This document shows positions 1 through 10,860 of a stretch of DNA of 64,000 nucleotides, piece by piece (positions within the stretch are counted from its first letter, which is position 1; every line of letters starts with the position of its first letter). The position numbers and the translations under genes were made by a program. The DNA is taken from the NCBI GenBank assembly GCA_009760855.2, contig WPIO01000010.1, positions 2,321,001 to 2,385,000 of the forward strand. Direction: 5' to 3'. Under the pieces are notes generated by a model. It had not been told where the DNA came from. It was given only the letters and a program-made list of their open reading frames with translations, and made no database searches. This DNA is from Cristatella mucedo (lineage: Eukaryota > Bryozoa > Phylactolaemata > Cristatellidae).

Positions 1-98
1 ACGAGGCTGAAATCACGAGGCTGAAAACACGAGGCTGAAAACACGAGGCTGAAATCACGAGGCTGAAAACACGAGGCTGAAAACACGAGGCTGAAAAC
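1..98. repeat. 14-bp tandem repeat at window edge
   Basis: Seven head-to-tail copies of a 14-bp unit (acgaggctgaaaac, with an aatc variant in copies 1 and 4). The array starts at the first base, so it is cut by the window and its full length is unknown. Confidence 0.9.
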
Positions 99-1196
99 TA
101 TGAGCAGCCTCCGGTTCGGTCTCTGATGAAAATCTGCGCCAAAACGAGATACAGAATGTCCCTCAAAGTCCATCGTCGATGCTCGTGCTGAAAATTAAAG
201 CGGAGCATGGAATTAAGAGGAGCAAGGGGGCGCTTTGACCAGGAAATGCTAAACTTTAAACGTCGCTAGCATTAACTGAATAGCGAAGACAAGATGAATG
301 CTATGCTTGGGAGCTTCTTCGAGAAAGAAATTTGCAATATAGCCGCCAATATATTGTAGATCATCTACTCATTTCTGAACTATTCTGAACGGTAATCGCA
401 TATTAATTCAGAGTGAATACATGCTAATTTTGATTCATTTGCTGTTCTTTCTGACTAATTGTGGATCGCATCGCGGGAATTAGTCAGTCTTCTCATCGGA
501 TATGGGTTATTTCCAAGTTAATCGTGGTCCTGGTCACAGATGCAAAGTTTTTTTTTTAGGAATTAACAACCTTTAATATATTTATGAGGGATAAGCAGTT
601 AGGAAATAACCCCTATTACTACCCAAGAACAAAAACTATGTTGCATATTATTAGTCTTGACTGATACAACTCACAGTATTCCTAATAAGCCTTGGTGGAT
701 TATCAGACGACAACTGGAAGCTGTGGTTGTGAGCACTTAACGATGAGCTTTTGCAGATAGTTAAAAGGCATCACTGATCTGGCCTCACGCCTGTAAGGGT
801 AAAGCAACCAGGAGCAACGCATCTAAATGTAGGGATCCCCGGTTGTCTTCGAGGTTAGTATGGGCAGGTCGTGCCTTCTAATCGAGTTACCGAGCTGATT
901 TTGTTGGTAAATATATCCGACACTGCCGTTGCTGGAGAACTCCCGACAGGCTTAAATACTTGCTTATAAATACGACTCAGAATTGACGCTACCCAGAATG
1001 CCTCCTTAACTCCCCTCTACGCCCAGTAGCCAGCAATAGTTGCAGAGCCTTAATTCGCAAGCAGATAGTGCTGAGAACTAAAGGTTTGCCTCCCGAAAGC
1101 TCAATCTATTAAGAAATGGCTAACTTCATTTGGAGACCCTGCAGCTTCACCCGAAGGCTGTTTGCCAAGCCGATTTTGCCTTTTTCTCCCTTTGTC
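99..1196. other. Intergenic DNA, nothing recognised
   Basis: I see no splice-compatible conserved exon, SINE or LINE signature in this AT-moderate stretch. Confidence 0.5.
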
Positions 1197-1198
1197 TT

Positions 1199-1500
<302 letters not shown>

Positions 1501-2125
1501 TTCTCTATCGCACCATCTCCACTATGAGAACTTGCAAAGTCGCGCGAAACGCCACCTCACAACCTTTTTACATCATTCTAAAACAGCTTTTTAGCCCGTT
1601 TACAAGTATTACCATTCGTAGAAAAAATTATAGTCCCTTCTAAAAATTGATTAATGTGCATGTCTAAAGCGAACTGGGCAAACTTTTTCAGTCTTATCTA
1701 AGAAAACAGGGTGATGTACCCCTTAGTCAACGACCTTTAAGCTGCGTTCACAGCACGAGAAGTCCTCTAACTACTTATATATTGTAACCGTGGCAGGCGC
1801 TTCGGTGAATCGTAATAGCTATTACGGATGGGCTGGCGGGCATCTAGGAGGGGAAGCCAAAGCGGCACTCGAGCGCCGCTCGAGTCCTGGTTCCTGGTCA
1901 TCTTCTGCGGGAGAGCGCGGAGGCTTTACGGGCTTGTCTGTGAAGAGCTCGTACGTGCTAACGGGACGGGACGGGACGACCTTTCAGCTTACAGAAGAAG
2001 AAACAGCACTGAAAAATCGGTGCGGCCAGATTGTCACTGGGGGAAAAAAGAAGAAAAATAGCGAGTGCAGGGTCGAGTAGTCGTGTCTGCGTTTATCGTG
2101 CTGAAAGAAGACCTTCGTTTCAGCC
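1501..2125. other. Intergenic DNA, nothing recognised
   Basis: Unique sequence without a recognisable gene. A short 96-codon open frame at 1790-2080 resembles no family known to me and is not supported by splice or start context. Confidence 0.45.
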
Positions 2126-2223
2126 CGAATCTAGTGGCATGCTGCAAAGCTGAAGCTAGGATTTCGCGCTGGGTCGAATCTAGTGGCATGCTGCAAAGCT
2201 GAAGCTGGGATTGCCCGCCGGCT
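2126..2223. repeat. 49-bp direct tandem repeat, two copies
   Basis: Two adjacent 49-bp units begin with cgaatctagtggcatgctgc at 2126 and 2175. A third unit starts at 2224 (cgaatct) but diverges at once. The first 33 bases or so of the units are nearly identical and the 3' parts differ. Confidence 0.85.
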
Positions 2224-2589
2224 CGAATCTACCCACGAATCGCGGATCCTCGGCCCCATGCGCGCTCTCCTGCTGCGAACGGCTAGAGCGCTTGGAGCGG
2301 GATGGGGAGATGGAGAGCACTGGGACGCTGACCCTGCTGACCTCTGGAAGTGGAGCGAGAAAAAACATGCGTCGGAGCCGTTGGAGACAGCGTTTTTTGA
2401 GGACGAGACCTGGGCTGTCTGGCATAGCTAGCTTCACGTGCAGTCACCATCGATAAAACAAATCGACGACACCGGATTTATATATTTATAAAATTATTTA
2501 TATATTTATATAGAATTCCAAGCATTAAAATTAAAAAAAAGGCAAAGACTATTAGATCAAACAGACTTATTTACGTGTAAATAGAAAAA

Positions 2590-2705
2590 GAAGAGCCTTA
2601 ATGGCTATTACCACCGCTTGAAGAGGTAAATATAGGATTTCCCGCAGCAGAACTAGAACCCGCGGTCTTGAAGGATGACCCCCTTACCCAAGGGCCCGAT
2701 CAGGT
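2590..2705 (-). mobile_element. SINE-1 (tRNA-derived), degenerate copy
   Basis: Read on the minus strand it contains a B-box-like tRNA segment (gcgggttctagttctgctg), then the family core in which an AAGCGGTGGTAATAGCC-like motif precedes the 3' end. It is diverged relative to the copy at 4555-4750. Confidence 0.65.
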
Positions 2706-3014
2706 CTTTAAGACGCAATCACTCAGCTGTGGTAAGCGGAGCGTCACATCGTGGTCCGAGTAAGGTCACGTGGTCCGAGTAAGGTCGAGTTAAAACTCCT
2801 CGATGGGCTATGAAAACTCCTTCCTCTCGGAGCAATACAAAACTCGGACAGCCACTGGCGGTATCGCGACTTTGCTGCAGGTGACCAGTCGTGACCAGCC
2901 AAACACCCCCAGTGGAACAATCGCTTGGTGGTGGGTCCTTCCGGGCGGACACGTCAAATATGTCTCGCCTGCTGTTCACCGAAATTGAGGTCTACGAAAG
3001 CTCGTCCCGGTCAG

Positions 3015-3155
3015 AACTGGTTTGGTCCAGCGGTTAAGGTGCTCGCCCCGACCAAGGTCTGGCTGAAGTCGATGGCTCGAGCCCCGAGGCATATGTGAAG
3101 CGCCTGAATAGACATTAAGTTCTCATGGGGCGCTGTACAAATGTATTATATTATT
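3015..3155 (+). mobile_element. SINE-2 (tRNA head, L2-like 3' hairpin)
   Basis: The 5' part is tRNA-like, with an A-box region (ggtccagcggttaaggtgct) and a B-box-like region (gatggctcgagccc). The 3' part, gcgcctgaatagac...gttctcatggggcgc, is the same stem-loop that ends the L2-A LINEs in this window. It ends in an AT-rich tail. Confidence 0.85.
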
Positions 3156-3954
3156 TATATTTATTCCGACGGCCTGGCAGCGCAGTAGAAGCATAAAGAC
3201 CAAAAGCCGCTTCTGGTGACACTTCTAGATTGCGGCCACCATCGCTAGCATCATCTCGACGGCCATTAGTGCAGATGAACCTGCCTCGGTCTTACACATT
3301 TTTAAGGTCCTCGCAAAAATGAACGGCGCTAATGGTGAGTTCCAAAAACAGCAGATGCATTGCAACCAGCCCTGGTAAAAAAGAAAACGGACTAGCCTGT
3401 GTGGCTGGCGAAGCGTTCACGTTAAGGCAGCTAAAAGGCCTGTGAACTTCGTGAGCGCCAAAGACTGTCAGACTATTGTCGAAGCTATGCATGGTAACAT
3501 TGGCTGTGTGCCTCCGAGGAAAGTATCCTTGCTTTCTGCCGTGCATCGAGTAGGATAACAAGAATAGCCAATAGAATGCACTAGCGAACGACTTTATACC
3601 CAATCGAGGGGCTGGCACGCTACACTGCATACACGCTTACAAAACTTCAACGCATTCATGGCTGTGGCGAACTCGCATGCCTCGCAAATATGTTTAATTT
3701 TCCATTGCATTTTCAAATTTTGAGATAACCAACAGCAGTTGGGTCCAGTCGTAATACGTCGTCCACTACTCCCAAGCTGTTGCTCGATGCCCTACTAACC
3801 ACACAATCTAGGGTAGCTCTTTTTAAGCAAGTCTAACTTCAGTATACCAGTTTATTGGAGCATACAATAGTAATAGTATTTATTGGGCATTTCTAAGACG
3901 ACGACTTAAATACCAAGCGAAAAACCACCAACTGTGCAAGTAGTTAGTTAGCTC
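3156..3954. other. Intergenic DNA, nothing recognised
   Basis: No mobile element signature or plausible coding exon. The 112-codon minus-strand open frame at 3292-3630 has no recognisable domain. Confidence 0.4.
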
Positions 3955-4115
3955 CTGGGTCTTACTTAGCCTTAGGGTGCTAAGGCGCTTTCGCTCTTAT
4001 ACCTACCAGGTCGTGAGTTCTAGTCCTGCAGTGGGCCAATATTTTATTTCCTATTGCAAGCGGCAGCGATAGCCGGTATGGCTCTTCTGCCGCTATATAA
4101 ATGAGGCTGTTAAAT
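3955..4115 (+). mobile_element. SINE-1 copy
   Basis: The tRNA-like head has a B-box-type stretch (ggtcgtgagttctagtcctg). The family core follows (gcaagcggcagcgatagcc), then the common 3' end (gctatataaatgaggctgtt). It is about as diverged as the copy at 28640. Confidence 0.8.
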
Positions 4116-4554
4116 TTGCCAATCGGCCAATCGTTAGTTGTGAATTTCAGCAGCATAATAACGGTTCACCGGATTCAAGTGGTACGCAATAGCATAGCTC
4201 GATACTTGGTATATAAGTGAAGATAAACATGAAATTGCAAAGGTGCCCCTATGAATCACTCGCAATTGTCTGCACCTGAGTAGCACACTAATCATTTTTA
4301 ATTATTTGACAGAAAATAGCGAGGCAAGCGAAGCCTGATAATTTCTATAAAAAAAGAGAGACACCACAGATAATATCAAGGAAGTGAAGCCAGTGAAGCT
4401 CAGGCTGCGACTGCCGACAGCTGCACACCGCTGACTGCAAAGGATACAGGAAGGCCCGTGAGTAGTTTACCTGAAAACAAAAAACCTTAGGCCACCATTG
4501 GACTGCGTACGTAGTCTCGGGTCTCTGTGCGCGCGGGCGCGATGAGTGTGCCGG

Positions 4555-4750
4555 TACCCCGGGTCGTAATGGCTCAATAGGTAAGGTGGTTGCTTTTCAC
4601 GGCCTCGGCCCCGAGGTCGTGGGTTCGAATCCTGCGGTGGGCGATCCTTTATCGCCACTGCAAGCGGTGGTGATAGCCGTAAAGGCCTTTCTGTCGCTAT
4701 ACAAAAAGAGGCTGTTAAATCAGCTAGTATTTATTTATTTATTTATTTAT
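4555..4750 (+). mobile_element. SINE-1, best-preserved copy
   Basis: The tRNA-derived head carries an A-box (ggctcaataggtaaggtggt) and a near-canonical B-box (gtgggttcgaatcctgcgg). A core with gcaagcggtggtgatagcc follows, then the 3' end (gctatacaaaaagaggctgt) and an ATTT-repeat tail at about 4729-4750. The good B-box makes it the best reference for this family. Unlike SINE-2 it lacks the L2-A hairpin, so it probably depends on a different LINE. Confidence 0.9.
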
Positions 4751-5364
4751 TATCGAAGCAAAATTGTTAATCGGTGCAGTAAATAGAACTCATACTTGTA
4801 GGCTTACAAAGGTTCAGAACTAAGTAAGCTTCTCTTAGCTGCAGACATGTGAAGTCCAGTTGAGAGGTAAAGTGAGACTGAGTTTAGAGAACGCATTACA
4901 CACTCATCGTTAATTTACGCTTAAGCAAGACACAGTATTCTCCAAAGCAAGAGTCGTCACGACTCGTATTTTCAGACGCTTCGGCGTTCGATCTATTTCA
5001 TGCTTTAAACTGTCTGGCGTGCTACCATTTTTGCCATTACTGCTACCTCGAAATCGCACATGAAAGTAACGTTTAGCGTGTGGCCTCTTAATACCGTAGG
5101 TTGCTGACGGCTGTGCCTTAGAAGAACCATCAACCTTTCAATGTGCGCCCGTATGTGCACCCATTACGGGCTCCAGCATAAACTATCTCGCCTGATACGG
5201 TTAGCTATCGAGTAGCCAGATTAGAAGCCCTGTGGTGAGTGCTCTTCATGCAAATAAACAAAGCCCCCTTTCTATAAAAAACATGTATGCACTCTCTGCA
5301 CGTGCGTGCATTTAGATTGAAAGGTCATCGCAGCAACTGATGTTTAAAGTGCCGCTGCGATTTG

Positions 5365-5480
5365 GCCCAGGGGTCACGCTGAATGCATTTGAAGACCGAG
5401 GTCGTGGGCTCGAGCCCTGCGGCATGTGTGAAGCGGCTAGATGTAAGTTCTCTTAGAGCGCTATACAAATGATCTTTCTT
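5365..5480 (+). mobile_element. SINE-2, truncated copy
   Basis: B-box side of the tRNA head (gaggtcgtgggctcgagcc), the linker ggcatgtgtgaagcgg, and a damaged version of the 3' hairpin (gttctcttagagcgctatac). Confidence 0.75.
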
Positions 5481-6504
5481 ACCCAGAGTGACAATATTTC
5501 GGCAATCGCTATGAGAAAACCAAAAAAATTACGATTCAGTAAATGTTACTAAGCATGAGTCCTACTACCCAGTAGCCCTGAGTGTCTTCTTGTGTGCTTG
5601 TGCATGCTCATCTTAACATAATACTGGTGTGTTTTTGCATGCCTCCTTCAGCACGATAAATTGCATATAATTTACCCTTAGTTATTGGTTCTCTTGAAGC
5701 GACTTGTTTAGTGCCTGGTTAGAGATTTTAGTTCCCTTTGGGCATATGCTTACGACTCGTGAATATTATTGTTATCACTGGGTAATAAGCTAGCCAAATT
5801 CTGTTCACTGTTATTACACAATCAACCATTACTCTGAAAAAATACACGCACTACCTTAGGATGATAGCGGTATGCAATGCCAGACATTATCGTGACCACA
5901 TACTTCTGCAGTGCAAACTGGAGCACCCTGGAATCAATCATATTTACTCGAGGATTAATTCGTTGGGTTTCGTTGCTCTGTGTGCTACTTACCTTGGATT
6001 ATCACTTGCGACGCTTACACACCATCCACATGCTGTACATCTCAAATATATATTCGATGTTCAGCAACGATGTTGATAAAAGGCGGCTTTAGTTTTTCCT
6101 TGAAGGCATTGAGCTTTCTCGTCACTAAAAAGTGCCGAAAATCTTCCTACCCAAAATTTGGGTTCGCTGATTCAAATAATACTTTTCGATCACGGCCAAA
6201 CAGTAACCTAGTTTGCCATCAGTTTCACGCTTATCACTATATTTCTTTTTAACCTCAGCTGGAGTTAGCATGTTCCGTTAGTCGTCTTGCGGAGCCTCGG
6301 AAGTCACTGTGCACTCAATGCGTATCATCAGAGCAGTATCAAAAGTATGGGCTGAGTGGCTACCTCAGCGAACGATGCTTAAGAAATATCGGGCTGGTAA
6401 ATAGTCCCGACTGATTTTCAGAATCGGAGCCAATTAGATCTTCGGATTTCGGCCATTTCATTCATCTCACTGTTGCCGAATAGCAGGAAAGTAAGCACCG
6501 CTAT

Positions 6505-6690
6505 GTGAGCCGTGTTGGCACAGTTGGTAAGGCGGTTGCTCTTCACGACCTCAATCCCGACGTCTGGGTTCGAATCCTGCGGTGGGACATCCTTTATTAC
6601 CGCAGCAAGCGATGGTGATAGCATTTAAGGCTCTTCTGCCGCTATACAAAAAGAGGCTGTTAGACCAGCTAGTATTTCCTTAGTATCGCT
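6505..6690 (+). mobile_element. SINE-1 copy
   Basis: Head with a clear B-box (gggttcgaatcctgcggtgg), core (gcaagcgatggtgatagc) and 3' end (gctatacaaaaagaggctgt). It closely matches the copy at 4555-4750. Confidence 0.88.
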
Positions 6691-6879
6691 AAGAGTCGTT
6701 GTATCGGGTCCGTGCAACACAAGTGCTACCAAGAAGCTTCATTGCACCAGGTCTATGCACCAGAAATTCTATGCCAGGAACCGTCATTGAATCTCGTCTG
6801 GGCTAGTGCCTACTAGTGCCGCCAACAGGCGTCATTGAATCGGGTATAAGCGCCAGCAAGCCGCGCTGGTTTTGCCAAG

Positions 6880-7030
6880 TCGTTGAAGTGCTCGCATTTA
6901 TGACCGAGGTCATGGCGAACGGATTTGATGACCGGGGTCATGGACTCCAGCCGAGTGGCATATGTGAAGCGCCTGAATAGAGATTAAGTTCTCTTGGGGC
7001 GCTACACAAATGAAATATATTATATTCCAT
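6880..7030 (+). mobile_element. SINE-2 copy with intact 3' hairpin
   Basis: The 3' part reads gcgcctgaatagagattaag then ttctcttggggcgct. Outer arms gcgcc/ggcgc and inner arms agaga/tctct can pair exactly as in L2-A. The tail is ATAT-rich. Confidence 0.85.
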
Positions 7031-9004
7031 TATTAGTGCCACAAGAAGGCGTCATTTTTTATTGGGCCTATCGGCATCATTTCAGTTCTAAGAAAGAGCC
7101 GGTCTTTTCAGTCTTGGTTTTATTAGTTTTGCCCAGTCGTCTGCTGGGCCCAGTTTTTCAATGCCGATCACACACACACAAGTTCTTGTTGCGGTAGCCG
7201 TTTGTCCCAAAGCCACCTAGCCACACAGTGAGGTTACATAGCAAGGACTCGTCTATATAACCAGTCTTGCTCCAGCGGATCGAAACAGTTGTGCCGCCGA
7301 CACGGGCCCATATTCATTAGAGTGACAGTGGCATGCGGCTGGCTGCCTAATGAGGTGGCTCGTCCCCTGCCTCAATTTGTCAGCAACAGCATCGTCATCC
7401 TAATCGCCGACGTCAGGCCACCCAATCCGGCCACCGAGAGCGACAGGATAAGCACGAGTGCATAATCCTGCCAAGGCGGTTCCGCTTGCAAGAGGCACTT
7501 GCTGTTCGACAGAATCCAAGCGCTAAAACTGCATCAGCTTGCATAGCACGGAATGCAGCCATTGAAGGCCTTCCTAAAGAGCACAGCGCTTACCTTACTC
7601 GGGGTTTCGAGGCTACCATCTTTTGCCGACAAGACGAGACGCGGGCGGTCGCACTCGCGTTCAAGCAAAGTGAGTCCCGCATGCTCCCATTGACCACTAA
7701 CAGTACTAGACGCTCGTCCAAAGGGGTTGCACTAGACACCTGTGAGGATATTCCGTGCATAGGCTAGCAAGTTCGTCATGCGGCATGGGAACAAAAATGC
7801 TGCCTCATAGAGCTGTCATAGCTACCAAATATCATAAATGTGTGCACATCAGAAGCGCACGTGTGTAGCAACCCGAACGCGTGCGTACCACAGTAGAAGC
7901 AGCAGCAGAACGCTCGCCATAGGCAGTGTGGCGGCGGAGCCAGGGTGAGAACAGGTTGACCGCCTCGACCTCGCCGAACAGCATTGCTCATTCGCCCTAG
8001 CCATCCCGACCGCTCCTGCTCATCTGATAACGAGGAACTTGCCAAGCGGATCTGACAGCCATAGCTAGCACCGTCTTGGCTCTTCTCCGAGGACCGGCCG
8101 AGATCATTCGACTACACACAGCAAAGTTTACAGCTTCTACGACAGCGAGCCCAACGCATCTGTCGTTTCGTCCCTTCTCGCTCGCTTGCGTCGCTCTGTA
8201 AGAGAGCTTAACCAGTGCGAGTGCTTCGAACGTTTCCCGATTGGACGAGCGGGTGGCTGCTGACTGACATAGTGAGAGCAGTGGTATTCAGTGCCAGCTA
8301 ACTGCGAGCTCTCTCGCAGAATATGCGCCGCTTGGCTACCCGCTATGAAAATTAGGGAGCCCAGTATACAGCACCTCCAGCCATTCGGGCCTGTGCTTCG
8401 CTTGTCAAGCTTATCTAATGCCGTCGTCTTATAAATAACGGCCGCCAAGTTGGTAGAGCGGCGGTGGTTATTATCTGGAAGTCCGATCAGCGGTCTTTAC
8501 TATTCAACCATCCTGCAGCCTATCGGAGTTGGCCCCGTCATTCGCCACCATCGCTGCTCTTTGGACAGGGCTGAGTAGACGCAGGGTAGATGCTGTCCAG
8601 AGCAAGCCTGACCGGTCGTCAGGCTTGCTGCTCCTGGTAGGCTAGCGGAGGGGCGTTGGCGGCGGGGTACCAGCTGCAAAGCCGAGCAGCAGTTGACGCC
8701 ATCGGATGACCTTATGGTGTGTAGCGCCCTGGGAGAAGTAGTCAGCCATGGCAACTCGGATGGTCTTACCCCTGAGGCAATGATGCGCCTTCGTGGGTTT
8801 TCTTCTCTCTGAATTCTTCTACTCAATGTGGAGATGCACAGGGTTTCCTCAATCTCGGAGGAGCTGTCGTCAAACTACCCTCGCGTATCACTTCCCTCAC
8901 CAACGCGGAGCGCCACGCTCCGCGGCCATTCGGGACTCATTTTGGCACCCTATAAGTCAGATTTCTTGTATTCGTGTCACCATGACTTGCTCACAGTAAT
9001 AACA
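7031..9004. other. Intergenic DNA, no confident gene
   Basis: About 2 kb of moderately GC-rich unique DNA. Several open frames of 60-110 codons occur on both strands (for example 7486-7767 plus and 8137-8448 minus), none with a domain I recognise or with paired splice sites. A short A-box-like string near 8450 has no B-box at tRNA spacing. Confidence 0.4.
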
Positions 9005-9065
9005 ATAATAACGCATGTATAGCGCCCTAGGAGAACTTAATCTCTATGCAGGCTCTGTACAGATC
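9005..9065 (-). mobile_element. L2-A/SINE-2 type 3' hairpin fragment
   Basis: agcgccctaggagaacttaa followed by tctctatgcagg is the minus-strand form of the family 3' hairpin, preceded on the plus strand by an (AAT)n tail. Too short to say which family it came from. Confidence 0.6.
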
Positions 9066-10424
9066 GCTGCAAGTGAAGCAATAACCAAGAGACGAAATGA
9101 GAAGAAATACATCAGGCAAGCCCAGACAAGCGTGCAAAAACACACAGGGAGACACTTACGGCTGCTGATTAGCAGGACCCTTGGTTAGTAACATGCACCC
9201 AATCATGAATATAAATATTAATATAAATATAAATCAATTATATTTTAATCATGAATAGGTTAGCAATCGTAGCATACGCGAAATATGCAAGCTCGTGGGC
9301 GAAAATTCAAGCTCCCAGGCGTATTCCTTAGGTCTCGCTTCGCCCCAGAGTTGCATTATTATTTCATGCAGCATGACTGGGAAATATTTCCAAAGTGAGC
9401 GTGTGCTTTCGTGCAGAGCAGACTGGGGTAAATGTTGAATGTGGCCAGCTGTCGTGCTACTTAATCGGCCCTGATTGGCCGCATCAAGGCAGCAAGGCTG
9501 CAGCTGGTTCGTTAAGAGCGCCCTGCAAAAACACAATAACTACGATCGATTGGCATTAAAAGGCGCATTAACTTCGGCCTGGTGTGCAGTGCATTATGCA
9601 ACATGCGTCGTGGCAACTAGCGCCCCTTTAATCAGAGCGTTTCTGATAATACACAGTGGCTACAAACGAATGGTACGGGACTGGAGTAATATTAACGTTA
9701 GCAACAGCCTCCACCGATTCTCACCGGCCAAATCCAAGAAAGAAGAAGAATGTATGCCTTCATTAATGACGCTGCCGAACTCCATATGGCCATCATCGAC
9801 AACCTACTTTGAATAAAAGTTTTACTCTTGTATGTGCTCTAGTGTGTAGCTCACGATATATAAATGTGCCAGGATGTACAGGTGTATACACTCTAAATAC
9901 GGGCTTATATATATATATATATATATTTATTTATTTATTTATGTTCTTAGTGTTTTTATATAATAAATTCTGTACGAAAAGTTAAGTAGAAGTTCGTATA
10001 AGTATTTTAAAACAAGAACCCTGCATGTATTCTGCTTGTTTATTTACTCTGCTTTCGCACGAGCAGGCGTAATAGGCGGTGTGTTTGTTGGTAAATGCAG
10101 GTGTGAACATATGGCAGAAAATCTCCAAATTCAGGCAGCATTTTTACGATTAATTAGGCAATACAATATTTTATGTTTCATACCAATTTCATTGGAAAGA
10201 TAAACTTGGAATATTAATAAAAATGATATGACACTTGTATAGTACCCGAAGAGAACAAAATCACTTTCTAGCCACTTCAGACAAGCTGAATAAGAGGCGA
10301 GTCACTTGATTAGCTATACAATGCAGCGTCAGAATGCATCCGCACACAAGAGACAGCTCACTAGAAAGAAGCAAATTCTATGACTCGTTCGTTGGTAGAC
10401 TTTTAAATTTGTGTTAAGTCTCGT
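9066..10424. other. Intergenic DNA with a TA/TTTA microsatellite
   Basis: Mostly unique AT-rich DNA. A (TA)n stretch followed by (TTTA)n lies at about 9907-9941. The 113-codon open frame at 9475-9816 has no recognisable domain. Confidence 0.45.
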
Positions 10425-10860
10425 CAGGTCAGGGAACGTCGCGACATCGGTAGGTAATAAGCTTCAGGCTTTGGTAGCCTAGAAACCGAAGGCAAGATCT
10501 GCAAAAGAATTGAGGCTGGCTGGAGGCGCAGCTACATGACTTGAGTCATAAGATCGAGTGGTACGATGCAAGGCCTAAGTGGATAAAAGTCTTTCGGAGA
10601 GACATTCTGGAGCATCATATTGAGGGACCTAAAATGAGTGACAGGACTCAGGGGGCGATACGTAACAAGATGGGGAGCCAGTGGATGTCGGTGAGAAGTG
10701 GTGTAATATGGCAGTTGTGACGTACACGAAGGCAAGTCTAGCTGCACACTTTGCACCAACTTTAAGCATCTCACTGCCCAGGCAAGAAGACCTGAAGCTG
10801 GTAACTATTAGTGGGCTCATAAAGGTCATAAGCAGACAAAAGTAGAAGATTTGCCTAGAA
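10425..10860 (-). mobile_element. L2-A LINE fragment, 3' coding part
   Basis: The minus strand shows degenerate pieces of the L2-A ORF2 C-terminal region: the counterpart of the plus string agcttcaggctttggtagcc, the YAPKAW region, and the gtgagaagtggtgtaatatg region corresponding to the HITPLLADLHW segment. Many stops and indels make this an old copy. Confidence 0.75.

Noticed and set aside
1-98. CRISPR-like array
   Set aside because: The 14-bp units are contiguous without spacers, and the genome is animal.
4555-4640. A functional tRNA gene
   Set aside because: A and B boxes are present, but the cloverleaf cannot be completed and the same head recurs with a common SINE body in many copies.
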